From Butyrivibrio sp. WCD3002 (GTDB lineage Bacteria > Bacillota > Clostridia > Lachnospirales > Lachnospiraceae), in NCBI RefSeq assembly GCF_000424265.1, contig NZ_AUJO01000026.1:1-49284 (forward strand): a DNA stretch of 49,284 bases, given 5' to 3'. A program made the position numbers and the translations under genes. Below are positions 1-7,993 of the stretch, piece after piece (position 1 is the first letter of the stretch; the number at the start of each line of letters is the position of its first letter). The notes below the pieces were generated by a model. The model had not been told where the DNA came from, ran no database searches, and was given only the letters and a program-made list of their open reading frames with translations.

Positions 1-310
1 CAATTCGATTCATAAAGCATTGGGCCTAGAACATATAGCCCCAGATGATGTAATGCTGTGTCCAGCCCTGTTGAAATAAAATAGTTTAAGCACAGGCAGA
101 TTTCACTGCACCAGAATTTAGTCTTACATACAAGGCATGTGGAATTTAGTCTCGCACACTATTTTCCAGGTGCCCCATTAGCATGCAAAAAACTATCAAA
201 CTGGGTGCTTATGGGCTCATTATATGGCAAAAATATGAAATTGTTAAGGTGCAAAAACGGAATTTAAATCCGCATTTTGAGGCATTTATTAGCAACTGGA
301 ATTTACTTTT
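1..310 (+). mobile_element. Tail of an rve-type (DDE) transposase and its downstream end, partial
   Basis: A plus-strand frame open from the window edge ends at a TAA at 77-79. Its last residues include NSIHKALGLEHIAPDD, which resembles the C-terminal signature of rve-superfamily transposases (N-x-R/I-x-H-x-ALG followed by a TP/PD turn). It is one of very few plus-strand reading frames here, opposite to the neighbouring chromosomal genes. About 230 bases of non-coding DNA follow, carrying short repeats of GGAATTTA that could belong to the element end. The family (IS3, IS21 or IS481) cannot be decided from 25 residues, and the terminal inverted repeat is not identified. Confidence 0.45.
113..305. 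repeat. Four short GGAATTTA-type direct repeats
   Basis: The motif appears at 113-120 (AGAATTTA), 141-148, 259-266 and 298-305 (GGAATTTA). The first two copies extend to GAATTTAGTCT. All are in the same orientation between the transposase tail and the ATPase gene. Multiple subterminal repeats are known at the ends of some IS families, so they may be transposase binding sites. Otherwise this stretch shows no gene. Confidence 0.4.
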
Positions 311-330
311 TCATTTAAGTATTATCGTGA

Positions 331-1602
331 CTAAATAGCTGCTCCCATTAAAAATTTGTAAACAGGTATCACTTCAATAGTCAGACCATCCTTTGTAATA
401 GTACACTCTTCTTCATTGGTAACTATAATAAGGCGCCGTATTCCTTTAGTTTTCTCAGCAAAAGATACAAGACTCTTGGTTTCTCTGTCTTCTGCTGATT
501 CCAAACTGTATGCAACCTGAATCGCACAGTCTTCTTCCGGAAGAAAGAAATCAATATCTATACCTGTTTGTGTGGACTTGAAGTAATATACTTCTTCGCC
601 AAAAGTACGTTTTAAATAAACCGCTACCGCATTCTCCAAAAGCACTGATGGTTTATCAACGAGAAACAAAGACAAAATGCCATTGTCATAAAAATAGAAT
701 CTTGGCGTATTTTCTTTTTCAGCGAACTTAGAAACATAATTCCTGTTTCTGAACAGCAGATATGCATTTTCAGCATAAGATGTGTAATCTATCATGGAAT
801 CTGTTGATGTCTTAACACCGGTTGCCTTTACATTCCCAGCCAGCTTATTGAACGAAACCTCATGCATTACTGTTTCAGCTATCTTCTTTATCATAAGCCT
901 GAGGGCCATCTTATTATTCACTTTTTCTCGTTCTATAATATCTCCAAGAAGAACCTTCTCGTATACGCTCTTAATATACTCTCTTTTGTTTGATAAAAGC
1001 AGTGCTTCAGGAAAACCACCACTCAAAATATATTCCTGGCACCCTCTGCGAATCTTTGCCAGCTTAGAGGTTGTAAGAAATGACTTTTCATCATGGGTTA
1101 TCTTTTTATAATCAAGCGACTCGCCAAGGGAAAAAGGCATAATCATTTTGGACAGATACCTGCCTCCAAGAGCTTTTTCCATTTCAGAACTAAGCATCTT
1201 AGCATTGCTTCCGGTAATATATACATGCTTTTTCTGGTCAGCCATTCTTCTGGCAAAATGTTCCCATCCATCTATGATCTGAATCTCATCAAAGAAGTAG
1301 TATATCTCTTTAGCATCCGTCAACTCATAAGAAGTCTCAACGATGTCATTAAAATCATCCTTTGTGAAGCCTAACAGTCTGTCATCCTCAAAATTAACGT
1401 ATATTATTTGAGACCAGTCCCATCCTGCTTCAACAAGTTCTCTCGCGATTTTGTATAAGAGGGTTGATTTCCCTGCTCTTCTAAGGCCAACAAGAATATA
1501 ATTGATATTATTTTCAAAATCATAGTCACGTTCGATGATTTCAGCATTTTGTATTATTTCAATCTGCTCTAAAATGACCTGTTTCAATACACTATGATTC
1601 AT
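331..1602 (-). CDS. AAA+ ATPase with C-terminal DUF4143 domain
   Basis: A 423-residue protein of the widespread AAA_14/DUF4143 ATPase family, usual length about 380-430, so complete. The Walker A motif GLRRAGKS is at residues 39-46, Walker B YYFFDEIQ at about 101-108, and the sensor strand ITGSNAKML at about 129-137. The C-terminal part carries DUF4143, ending in a nuclease-like patch (IDIDFFLPEED, then IQVAYSL). The molecular role of this family is not established; copies are often strain-variable and next to mobile DNA, as here. The ATG is preceded by GGAGG five bases upstream. The gene lies behind three regular palindromes and a hairpin, and could be autoregulated through them (inference). 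Confidence 0.9.
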   Translation of the reverse strand: MNHSVLKQVILEQIEIIQNAEIIERDYDFENNINYILVGLRRAGKSTLLYKIARELVEAGWDWSQIIYVNFEDDRLLGFTKDDFNDIVETSYELTDAKEIYYFFDEIQIIDGWEHFARRMADQKKHVYITGSNAKMLSSEMEKALGGRYLSKMIMPFSLGESLDYKKITHDEKSFLTTSKLAKIRRGCQEYILSGGFPEALLLSNKREYIKSVYEKVLLGDIIEREKVNNKMALRLMIKKIAETVMHEVSFNKLAGNVKATGVKTSTDSMIDYTSYAENAYLLFRNRNYVSKFAEKENTPRFYFYDNGILSLFLVDKPSVLLENAVAVYLKRTFGEEVYYFKSTQTGIDIDFFLPEEDCAIQVAYSLESAEDRETKSLVSFAEKTKGIRRLIIVTNEEECTITKDGLTIEVIPVYKFLMGAAI

Positions 1603-1615
1603 TACCGCCTCCGAT

Positions 1616-1643
1616 TATCATATAAATATCATGTTATATGATA
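1616..1643. repeat. Inverted repeat next to the ATPase ribosome site
   Basis: TATCATATAA at 1616-1625 is complementary to TTATATGATA at 1634-1643, with an 8-base loop. The hairpin sits just upstream of the ribosome-binding site (GGAGG at about 1606-1611 on the minus strand). It could affect initiation or serve as a protein site; its sequence differs from the 18-bp palindromes beyond it. Confidence 0.6.
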
Positions 1644-1648
1644 TATTT

Positions 1649-1732
1649 TATCGTATGCGCACGACAATATCAATATATTTTTATCGTGTGTGTACGATAA
1701 AAACCAGCATATTTTATCGTACACGCACGATA
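1649..1732. repeat. Three 18-bp palindromes on an exact 33-bp pitch
   Basis: Copies occur at 1649-1666, 1682-1699 and 1715-1732. Each has the form TATCGT-N6-ACGATA; the first ends ACGACA and is imperfect. The six-base centres are ATGCGC, GTGTGT and ACACGC. The two 15-base spacers both end in ATATTTT. The array fills the gap between the stop of the upstream gene and the start of the DUF4143 ATPase. A 33-bp pitch is close to three helical turns and would put bound proteins on nearly the same face. An operator array or a recombination site array are both possible. Confidence 0.8.
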
Positions 1733-1743
1733 CCTCGCATATT

Positions 1744-2436
1744 CTACCCCCTAAGCACAGCCCTAATCTCGTCTTCCTCCATCTTAGGCAGAACCTTTCG
1801 AATGCGCTTAATGATCCTCTCCAAGGACTCTTCCGGGTCCCTCTTGTAGGCGGATCTGCATAGCTTATCGCCCCAGAATCTTTCAGCGATATCGTACCGG
1901 CAATTACCCCATCCGTATTCATCGCCGTTCTTGCGTACACTGTATTCAAAATTCACAGGGACAACGTAGGTCTCCATCTGGAGCCTTGTGATAACCGTCT
2001 CGAACCCCTTGTTGCCGCCCTTTTTATAATTCAGTGCATCCTTGATCTCTCTCGTAAGCATTGCGCCGGAGTCCGTGATGTAGTCCACAACTCCCTTGTC
2101 CTTGTAGGATGCAAGGCCGTCATCAAATCTGGCATCGAAATCATAGCCGTCCCTTCGATAATTACAGAAATCAGGCCATAGTTCCAAACTGATAAAGCCA
2201 GCCTTCTTCTCAAAGAACTTCCCATAGACAAGCTCCCTGTTCTGAAGAACCTCACCCTTCCAGTCCCAGGCATCCCAATGAACCCTGCCCTTCCAGCGTC
2301 CCTGATACCACGCCTCGTATGAAACATTCTCTTCCAGCGAGAATCCCTCTATCCTTCCCGAAAAGAAAGGCAGAAAACCTATCTCATTAACGAGCTCAAC
2401 CAGATCCCCTCTGTTTCTGATATCTGTACCAATCAT
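1744..2436 (-). CDS. Conserved Clostridia protein of unknown function
   Basis: A 230-residue soluble protein with no signal peptide or membrane segment. It is rich in Trp, Tyr and charged residues. From memory it resembles a conserved unnamed Clostridia family that starts with a segment like LVNEIGFLPFF and has a central YGKFFEKKAGFISLELWPDF segment. No catalytic motif is recognised and no function is offered. It looks full length and ends just upstream of the palindrome array. A DNA-related role for this family is only a guess. Confidence 0.75.
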   Translation of the reverse strand: MIGTDIRNRGDLVELVNEIGFLPFFSGRIEGFSLEENVSYEAWYQGRWKGRVHWDAWDWKGEVLQNRELVYGKFFEKKAGFISLELWPDFCNYRRDGYDFDARFDDGLASYKDKGVVDYITDSGAMLTREIKDALNYKKGGNKGFETVITRLQMETYVVPVNFEYSVRKNGDEYGWGNCRYDIAERFWGDKLCRSAYKRDPEESLERIIKRIRKVLPKMEEDEIRAVLRG

Positions 2437-2481
2437 CGATTCACCCGCAAAAACTAAACTCTTAAAACCAAGCTTCCATTA

Positions 2482-2634
2482 TCAGTTAAGCACAATATCC
2501 ATCTCATGCCACGCTTCACCGCCCCATACAGAAGCAGATTCTCCAAGGTCGGTAAATCCAAACTTACGATACATCTCAATTTTATCCTCGAGACACGTAA
2601 GCACCAGTCTTTTCCTGCCCCGCCTTGATATCAT
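2482..2634 (-). pseudogene. C-terminal remnant of a GNAT acetyltransferase
   Basis: The reading frame ends with a typical GNAT tail: KRLVLTCLEDKIEMYRKFGF, then DLGESASVWGGEAWHEMDI. This corresponds to the last strand-helix-strand of N-acetyltransferases (the YxKFGF step). The acetyl-CoA binding loop and everything before it are missing. Upstream, the frame runs into the 3' end of the NUDIX-methyltransferase gene as unrelated sequence. The remnant therefore joins the 3' end of the next gene directly, which suggests a deletion junction at about 2635. Confidence 0.7.
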
Positions 2635-2638
2635 CACC

Positions 2639-3619
2639 TTACTTTTTTCTTCCGATAGCATTGACCCACATCTCCGCTTCTCTTCCGGGTCTGTTGTCGT
2701 TACCGGTGTCATTAAAAATAATCTCAAATCCCGCATCCTCGAAAAGCGGTACTATACTCTTTTCATTAAAATCGCTAAACCTCCGGCTTCCTCGCATCTT
2801 CGTGCCATCGCCGTATTTAAAAGAAGCATATATAACGCCGCCGTCTTTTAGAGAGGCATTAAGCTTTTTCATGGTCTTCGGAAGCTGATCCACCGGTACA
2901 TGAAGGAGCGAAGCGCAGGCCCAGACTCCGTCGAATTCATTATGAAAATCCATATCCTCGAACCTCATGTCCAGCACTTCCTGCCCCAGATACTCCGATG
3001 CCCGCTTTCTCATTTCCTTAGATGCATCAAAAGCTGTCACATGAAAACCTAAATCCATGAAAGCCTTGCTGTCTCGTCCGCTTCCGCAGCCCGCATCCAA
3101 AACATGGCCATGCTCAGGAAGAAGTTCTACAAACCTGTCCCTCTCATAGGACATATCCGCATTAACACTTCCTGAGAAAAAAGAGTCAGCGTTCTCGTCA
3201 TAGTACTCCACATTTTTATCGACCATGGCCGCAGAGATTTTGGGAAGCAAAATAAGATCCGCAGAAAGCCAGTCAACACTCCTAAGATCGCAGGCTTCAA
3301 GCCACTTTGCAGCTTCATGCTCCAAAAGCTTAAGCTCGCCCTCTGCAACAGTTGCCCAAAAGCAGTTCATGTGAAGATGGAATTTTTCATAATCATAATC
3401 GATAACATCTAAAAGATCATGAACCTCTATCTTAGCCCCAAGCTCTTCCCTGATCTCGCGAACAAGGGCCTCCTCCGGGCTTTCACCCTCTTCAATCTTT
3501 CCTCCCGGGAACTCCCAGCCATCCTTATAATCTCCGTAACCGCGCTGAGTTGCGAAAATCTTTGTTTTTCTCTTGTAATCATCGCAGATAATTGCTGCTA
3601 CTACGTTTATTGTTTTCAT
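2639..3619 (-). CDS. Fused NUDIX hydrolase (MutT-like) and class I methyltransferase
   Basis: A 326-residue two-domain protein. Residues 1-130 are a complete MutT-type NUDIX domain, with the box running from GG at 39-40 to REIREELG at about 54-61. MutT enzymes hydrolyse damaged or excess nucleoside triphosphates. Residues 135-326 form a complete SAM-dependent methyltransferase, with motif I VLDAGCGSGRDS at 173-184 and the acidic post-motif-II residue in TAFDAS. The join falls between two normal domain boundaries, so unlike other fusions here it may be a stable functional fusion. The methyl acceptor is unknown. Confidence 0.85.
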   Translation of the reverse strand: MKTINVVAAIICDDYKRKTKIFATQRGYGDYKDGWEFPGGKIEEGESPEEALVREIREELGAKIEVHDLLDVIDYDYEKFHLHMNCFWATVAEGELKLLEHEAAKWLEACDLRSVDWLSADLILLPKISAAMVDKNVEYYDENADSFFSGSVNADMSYERDRFVELLPEHGHVLDAGCGSGRDSKAFMDLGFHVTAFDASKEMRKRASEYLGQEVLDMRFEDMDFHNEFDGVWACASLLHVPVDQLPKTMKKLNASLKDGGVIYASFKYGDGTKMRGSRRFSDFNEKSIVPLFEDAGFEIIFNDTGNDNRPGREAEMWVNAIGRKK

Positions 3620-3634
3620 ATCCCCGGTTTTCCG

Positions 3635-3988
3635 TCAGCCTAATGCGTCCTTCCAGTCCTCTTCCTTAAAACCTGTCAGCACCTTTTTATCTGTTATAAG
3701 AAGGGGCCTTTTCACGATCATTCCATCAGATGCAAGGAGCTTAAACTGCTCGTCCTCGCTCATATCAGGGAGGCGCTTTGAAAGCTCCAATTCCTTATAA
3801 AGCTTGCCACTGGTATTGAAAAACTTCTTAAGAGGAAGTCCGCTCTTTTTGTGAAGTTTTCTCAGAGTAGCTTCATCGGGATGATCTTCTTTGATATCGA
3901 TAAGCTCATATTTTATCTTGTTATCATCAAGCCACTTAAGAGCTTTCTTGCAGGTGGTGCATCTTGAATAGCAATATACCTTGTTCAT
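3635..3988 (-). CDS. ArsC/Spx-family thioredoxin-fold protein
   Basis: A 117-residue protein matching the ArsC/Spx/YffB family in length and motifs. CTTC at residues 10-13 is the redox pair expected of the family, with a further Cys at 6. Near the C-terminus, IVKRPLLI is the conserved segment around the cis-Pro. Members act as arsenate reductases (glutaredoxin-type) or as RNA-polymerase-binding regulators (Spx). There is no arsenic-resistance neighbour, so a general thiol role is as likely. It lies 15 bases upstream of the NUDIX-methyltransferase gene and is probably co-transcribed with it. Confidence 0.85.
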   Translation of the reverse strand: MNKVYCYSRCTTCKKALKWLDDNKIKYELIDIKEDHPDEATLRKLHKKSGLPLKKFFNTSGKLYKELELSKRLPDMSEDEQFKLLASDGMIVKRPLLITDKKVLTGFKEEDWKDALG

Positions 3989-4038
3989 GTAAACCTCCTT
4001 AAAAACACTATATTTTCAGTTTCACTTCCTAACTTCTG

Positions 4039-4566
4039 TTACAGTCTCGCCTCGATATCCCTGATGCCTCTGCCCATCTCTTCATCGTTGTGATCCATGA
4101 TATGAGCGTAAAACTCGCTAAAGGGCATGACCCTGACATCATTTACTTCATAGCGGTTAAAATCAAAACCGCCTTCAGGAACATCAACCCTCAGCATGAA
4201 AATCGAAGCAAGGAGCCCTGTCCCATCGTCCCAGTCTTTTATATACTCAAAAGCAAGTTCTAAATCATCAGGTGATACCTTTATTCCAAGCTCTTCCGAA
4301 AGCTCTCTGACAGCGGCCTCTGCATCGGTCTCTCCTGCTCTTACTCCGCCACCTGTCATATCCCATTTCCCGGCATAGTACTTGGCGAGCAGAGATCTCT
4401 GCTGAACAACATATCTGCCCTCACCCTCTCCCGGAGCAGGGCTGTCGCTTGTCTTCATAATGATAAGAACGTGCTTTATGTAGTCCCCGGGCTGCTTCTT
4501 CTCATGCTTCTCGATGACCCTCCCGGTGAACTGTTTGTCACGTGTGAAAATTTCGATGTATTCCAT
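4039..4566 (-). CDS. NUDIX hydrolase
   Basis: A 175-residue single-domain NUDIX protein. The box starts at GGGVRAGET (about 72-80) and continues to RELSEELG (about 87-94), with the Glu residues that bind the metal. The length and the N-terminal strand layout (FTGRVIEK, then KHVLIIMKT) resemble the isopentenyl-diphosphate-isomerase-like branch (YfcD type), but substrate cannot be read from sequence. It lies between the helicase gene and the ArsC-like gene and reads in the same direction, with a short gap to each. Confidence 0.85.
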   Translation of the reverse strand: MEYIEIFTRDKQFTGRVIEKHEKKQPGDYIKHVLIIMKTSDSPAPGEGEGRYVVQQRSLLAKYYAGKWDMTGGGVRAGETDAEAAVRELSEELGIKVSPDDLELAFEYIKDWDDGTGLLASIFMLRVDVPEGGFDFNRYEVNDVRVMPFSEFYAHIMDHNDEEMGRGIRDIEARL

Positions 4567-4613
4567 AGGTTATCCTGATATATATTTCTTGTAAAAAAGT
4601 AAGCCGACAATCA

Positions 4614-7600
4614 TCATCCAACTTCAAGCTTACTAGTCTTTTTAATGTATTTTGCAGGAATCGGATTATCTAAATGCCATGTAATATTCATAGGCCTGCT
4701 GCCGTGGTGACTTACATATTTCGCAGTCCCAAGGTATGTGTAAGGTGCAGTGCCGGCCAAGTCAGTTTTAAATTCTCTTACAAACAAAAGAACCTTACTT
4801 CCGCCTTGAACGTGATTTATATACCTCTGACCCGTTGGTGAAGTATCCGAAGTCGTACTCTGACTCTGCCAATGGAAAAACTCTTCATTTACAGAATAAT
4901 CATTATACATAGTCGTCGGTGAATAGTCCTTGTCAGCCTTATTCAGCGTGATAAAAAGCACATCTACACGCTTATCTTCAAGCCACTTCACACCCTCTCT
5001 TACCGTCTGCGGCTTCATGAAATCCATGGACACAAGAATCTGATCTCTGGTATAAGTACAATACAATTCCAGCGGACAGTCAAATCCCAAATCAACGCGA
5101 TCTCCTACCACGTCAATTCTTTCAAGATTGTAACCAAGAAGCTCTATTAACTCACCCAACATATTTTTGCAATTGCAAAGCTCTGATAAGTTCTGTTTTA
5201 CTTCAGGTGCATTCCAATCATCCACCGTATTCTGCCACAAAGTCACATAGAACATCTGCATCATTCGCTGATATGTTTCAGGTAAAACACTAATATCTAA
5301 ATCATTTACCCTTGGCAGAATTTCAATCAAAAACTTAATCCACAGTGCAGAATCTACAGCGACAAACTTTGCAAATGCTTTCGTCATCTTCTCTTCAATT
5401 GGCTCATCAAAATCACTTATCACACCGGCATCTGCGCAAAGCCTTGCAAAGGAATACTTTGCATAAATACTATATGCATTCAGGTGATAATAATGCAGGA
5501 AATTCTTAAGAGTCAGTTCTAATCCACTATCCTCAGTGAATGTCTGTATCCTTGATACGAGTCCTGCCCTGCTATCAAATGACTGCTTTATATTATTCAA
5601 TATAACCTGCGTCGCCTTCTTCTCAAGCTGTACATAGCATCCCTTTGGAAGCGCAGTAAATCCATGCTTTATTTCATACTGAACGCTATGATTTGTGTTG
5701 GCAAGTAGTGCAGAAAACTTCTCTTCAAAGTTATATTTCTTATTGGCCTGCCCGATAAAATCAAGAACTGTCAGGCATTCTTTCCCATCTGATAAACGCA
5801 GACCTCTACCAAGCTGTTGTAAGAACACAGTAAGTGATTCTGTAGGTCTAAGGAAAAGAACAGTCTCAACCTCCGGAATATCTATACCTTCATTGTACAA
5901 GTCAACAACAAAGATAAACTTTATCTCACCGGCCAATAACATCTTCTTTGCATTAGCCCTATCACCATCTGACGAACTGGACGTAAGTGCTATCGACGGA
6001 ATTCCCTTTTCATTAAAATATTCACTCATGAATCTTGCATGCTCGATAGATACGCAAAATCCCAAACCATGAACACTATCCATGTCCGTGACATACTTAT
6101 ACAAAGAATTGATGATATGATTAGCTCGCTTCTCTGCAATCGCTCTGTTCATAGAGTACAGATTGCTAAGCTCAGTTTTGTCATAACCGCCTCTAACCCA
6201 TCTAACCTCTGACAGATCTGTTTCATCAGATACACCAAAATACTGGAAAGGACAAAGAAGCTTTCTCTCTATGGCTTCCGGAAGTCTGATCTCAGCTGCT
6301 ATCCTTCCATCAAAATAGTCAAGGACATTCTTCCCATCCATTCTCTCTGGAGTAGCTGTAAGTCCTAATAATATCTGTGGTTTAAATGTGCTAAGCAGTC
6401 CCTGATAGGTAGGTGCGGCTGCGTGATGGAACTCATCTACTACGATAAAATCATAGTGATCTGCAGGAAGTATGTTATATAACTCCTGCGATGCTACAGT
6501 CTGTATGGATACAAAAAGATGATCTAAGTTTGCCGGCTTCTCACCGCCAACATATAGCTCACCAAAATTTGGATCCTTCAAAACAGCTCTGAAAACTTCC
6601 CTGCTCTGTCTTAGAATTTCTTCTCTATGCACAACAAAAAGAAGCTTATTCTGCTTTTCAGGATGCCTCTTACAAAATCTTCTATAATCAAATGCAGCAA
6701 TAAGTGTCTTTCCCGTACCTGTGGCAGCAACCACAAGATTCTTATTCCTGCCTCTGATAATTCTCTCAGCATCAAGCCTATCCAATATTTCCTTCTGATA
6801 AGGATAGGGATTGATATCTACGATAAACCCATAGCCCTCTGCATTATTACCGCGTCTCTCTGCTCTAAGTGCAGTTCTTAACTTGTCGTAGCTGTCGTGG
6901 GTGTACTTTTCAAATACAGCCGAATTCCAATAACTATCAAAAGTGGCTTCTATCTTCTTTATCGTAGGTTCCATATCCTTGGTGGTAACTTTGATATTCC
7001 ACTCAAGTCCGCTGGACATAGCCACATTCGACATGTTAGAAGAACCTACATAAGCTGTAGTGAAGCCAGTATTTCTATAAAAAATATATGCTTTGGCATG
7101 AAGTCTTGTGCGCTTCGTATCATAGGATATGCGCACTTCCACCCCTGTCAGATTACACAGCTCATCTATAGCTTTTGCATCTGTAGCTCCCATATATGAA
7201 GTGGTGATGATCCTAAGTTTTCCTCCGCGATCAGTAAAGCTCTTTAGTTCATCATATAAGAGCCTTAAGCCACTCCATTTAATAAAAGAGACAAGCATAT
7301 CAATTCTATCTGCTGTCTCCATTTCTTTCTTAAGCTCAGAATACATCTGAGGCTCATGTATCGCTCCTGTAAACAAACTGCTCTGTGCAACAGATGTTTC
7401 AGGGCGCACTATATCCTTAGCTTTACGCTGCCCGATTTTATACATGGGATCATTGTCTGAAAGGAGTGCCAGTAGCTGCTCTGCACTATCAGCTACTGCC
7501 AACTCCTTCAGATCACCTAATTCATCCTCATCAGATATAAGGCCAACCACCTTGTTAACAAGCTCAATCTTGGCCTCAAGATTTTCATCATCTGCGATGC

Positions 7601-7763
7601 GATCAAGAGCCTTATGGACAACCTCTGAAACATACCTTGAAAGGATCTCAGATGCTTCCGCACCATCAATCTTCTCAACGCGCTTTAAATCTTCAGCTGC
7701 GCCACTAAGCTCTGATTGTATCTGTTTATTTATGACCTGTTCGTATAATCCGGGTTCCAACAT
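4614..7763 (-). CDS. PLD-nuclease / SF2 helicase / DUF3427 protein
   Basis: A 1049-residue multidomain protein. About residues 1-120 are helical and of unknown type. A phospholipase-D-like nuclease module follows, with H222-x-K224, GSSN at 240-243 and E254; the usual Asp of the HKD motif is not in place. The superfamily II helicase has Walker A ATGTGKT (347-353), DEFH box (443-446), TATP (469-472) and motif VI QQLGRGLRL. The C-terminal 200 or so residues match the DUF3427 domain that typically ends such proteins. Proteins of this architecture are thought to process or degrade DNA and are often found in defence islands. The ribosome site GGGG lies just upstream of ATG at 7763. Confidence 0.88.
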   Translation of the reverse strand: MLEPGLYEQVINKQIQSELSGAAEDLKRVEKIDGAEASEILSRYVSEVVHKALDRIADDENLEAKIELVNKVVGLISDEDELGDLKELAVADSAEQLLALLSDNDPMYKIGQRKAKDIVRPETSVAQSSLFTGAIHEPQMYSELKKEMETADRIDMLVSFIKWSGLRLLYDELKSFTDRGGKLRIITTSYMGATDAKAIDELCNLTGVEVRISYDTKRTRLHAKAYIFYRNTGFTTAYVGSSNMSNVAMSSGLEWNIKVTTKDMEPTIKKIEATFDSYWNSAVFEKYTHDSYDKLRTALRAERRGNNAEGYGFIVDINPYPYQKEILDRLDAERIIRGRNKNLVVAATGTGKTLIAAFDYRRFCKRHPEKQNKLLFVVHREEILRQSREVFRAVLKDPNFGELYVGGEKPANLDHLFVSIQTVASQELYNILPADHYDFIVVDEFHHAAAPTYQGLLSTFKPQILLGLTATPERMDGKNVLDYFDGRIAAEIRLPEAIERKLLCPFQYFGVSDETDLSEVRWVRGGYDKTELSNLYSMNRAIAEKRANHIINSLYKYVTDMDSVHGLGFCVSIEHARFMSEYFNEKGIPSIALTSSSSDGDRANAKKMLLAGEIKFIFVVDLYNEGIDIPEVETVLFLRPTESLTVFLQQLGRGLRLSDGKECLTVLDFIGQANKKYNFEEKFSALLANTNHSVQYEIKHGFTALPKGCYVQLEKKATQVILNNIKQSFDSRAGLVSRIQTFTEDSGLELTLKNFLHYYHLNAYSIYAKYSFARLCADAGVISDFDEPIEEKMTKAFAKFVAVDSALWIKFLIEILPRVNDLDISVLPETYQRMMQMFYVTLWQNTVDDWNAPEVKQNLSELCNCKNMLGELIELLGYNLERIDVVGDRVDLGFDCPLELYCTYTRDQILVSMDFMKPQTVREGVKWLEDKRVDVLFITLNKADKDYSPTTMYNDYSVNEEFFHWQSQSTTSDTSPTGQRYINHVQGGSKVLLFVREFKTDLAGTAPYTYLGTAKYVSHHGSRPMNITWHLDNPIPAKYIKKTSKLEVG

Positions 7764-7910
7764 ATGTATCCCCTCATGTCATATCTTATAGTTACCATAT
7801 CATCAATAAATATCTTATTTCTTTTCGCCGCGTTATTTAATAATGATTTTATAGTTTCTCTATTTAATTCGACTCTTTTTGATATAATATATGCTTTTTA
7901 TTCTTAATCT

Positions 7911-7991
7911 AACCAATTTAACCAATCCAAAGGTGCCAAAATATCGTATATACGCACCTCTTCTCGTTTTAATTATTGGTTAAGATTGGTT
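7911..7991. repeat. Nested inverted repeat between helicase and AlbA_2 genes
   Basis: The outer arms are AACCAATTTAACCAAT (7911-7926) and ATTGGTTAAGATTGGTT (7975-7991), complementary except for one extra base. Each arm is a tandem pair of TAACCAAT-type units, giving four copies. Inside is a second hairpin, AGGTGC (7931-7936) with GCACCT (7954-7959). The structure sits directly at the stop of the AlbA_2 gene. It may terminate that transcript or bind a regulator of the helicase gene downstream. No strong T-tract follows, so terminator function is uncertain. Confidence 0.6.
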
Positions 7992-7993
7992 AA

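Noticed and set aside
1649..1732. The 33-bp-pitch palindromes as a small CRISPR array
   Set aside because: Repeats are only 18 bp with changing centres, the two 15-base spacers are partly alike, and no cas gene is in the window.
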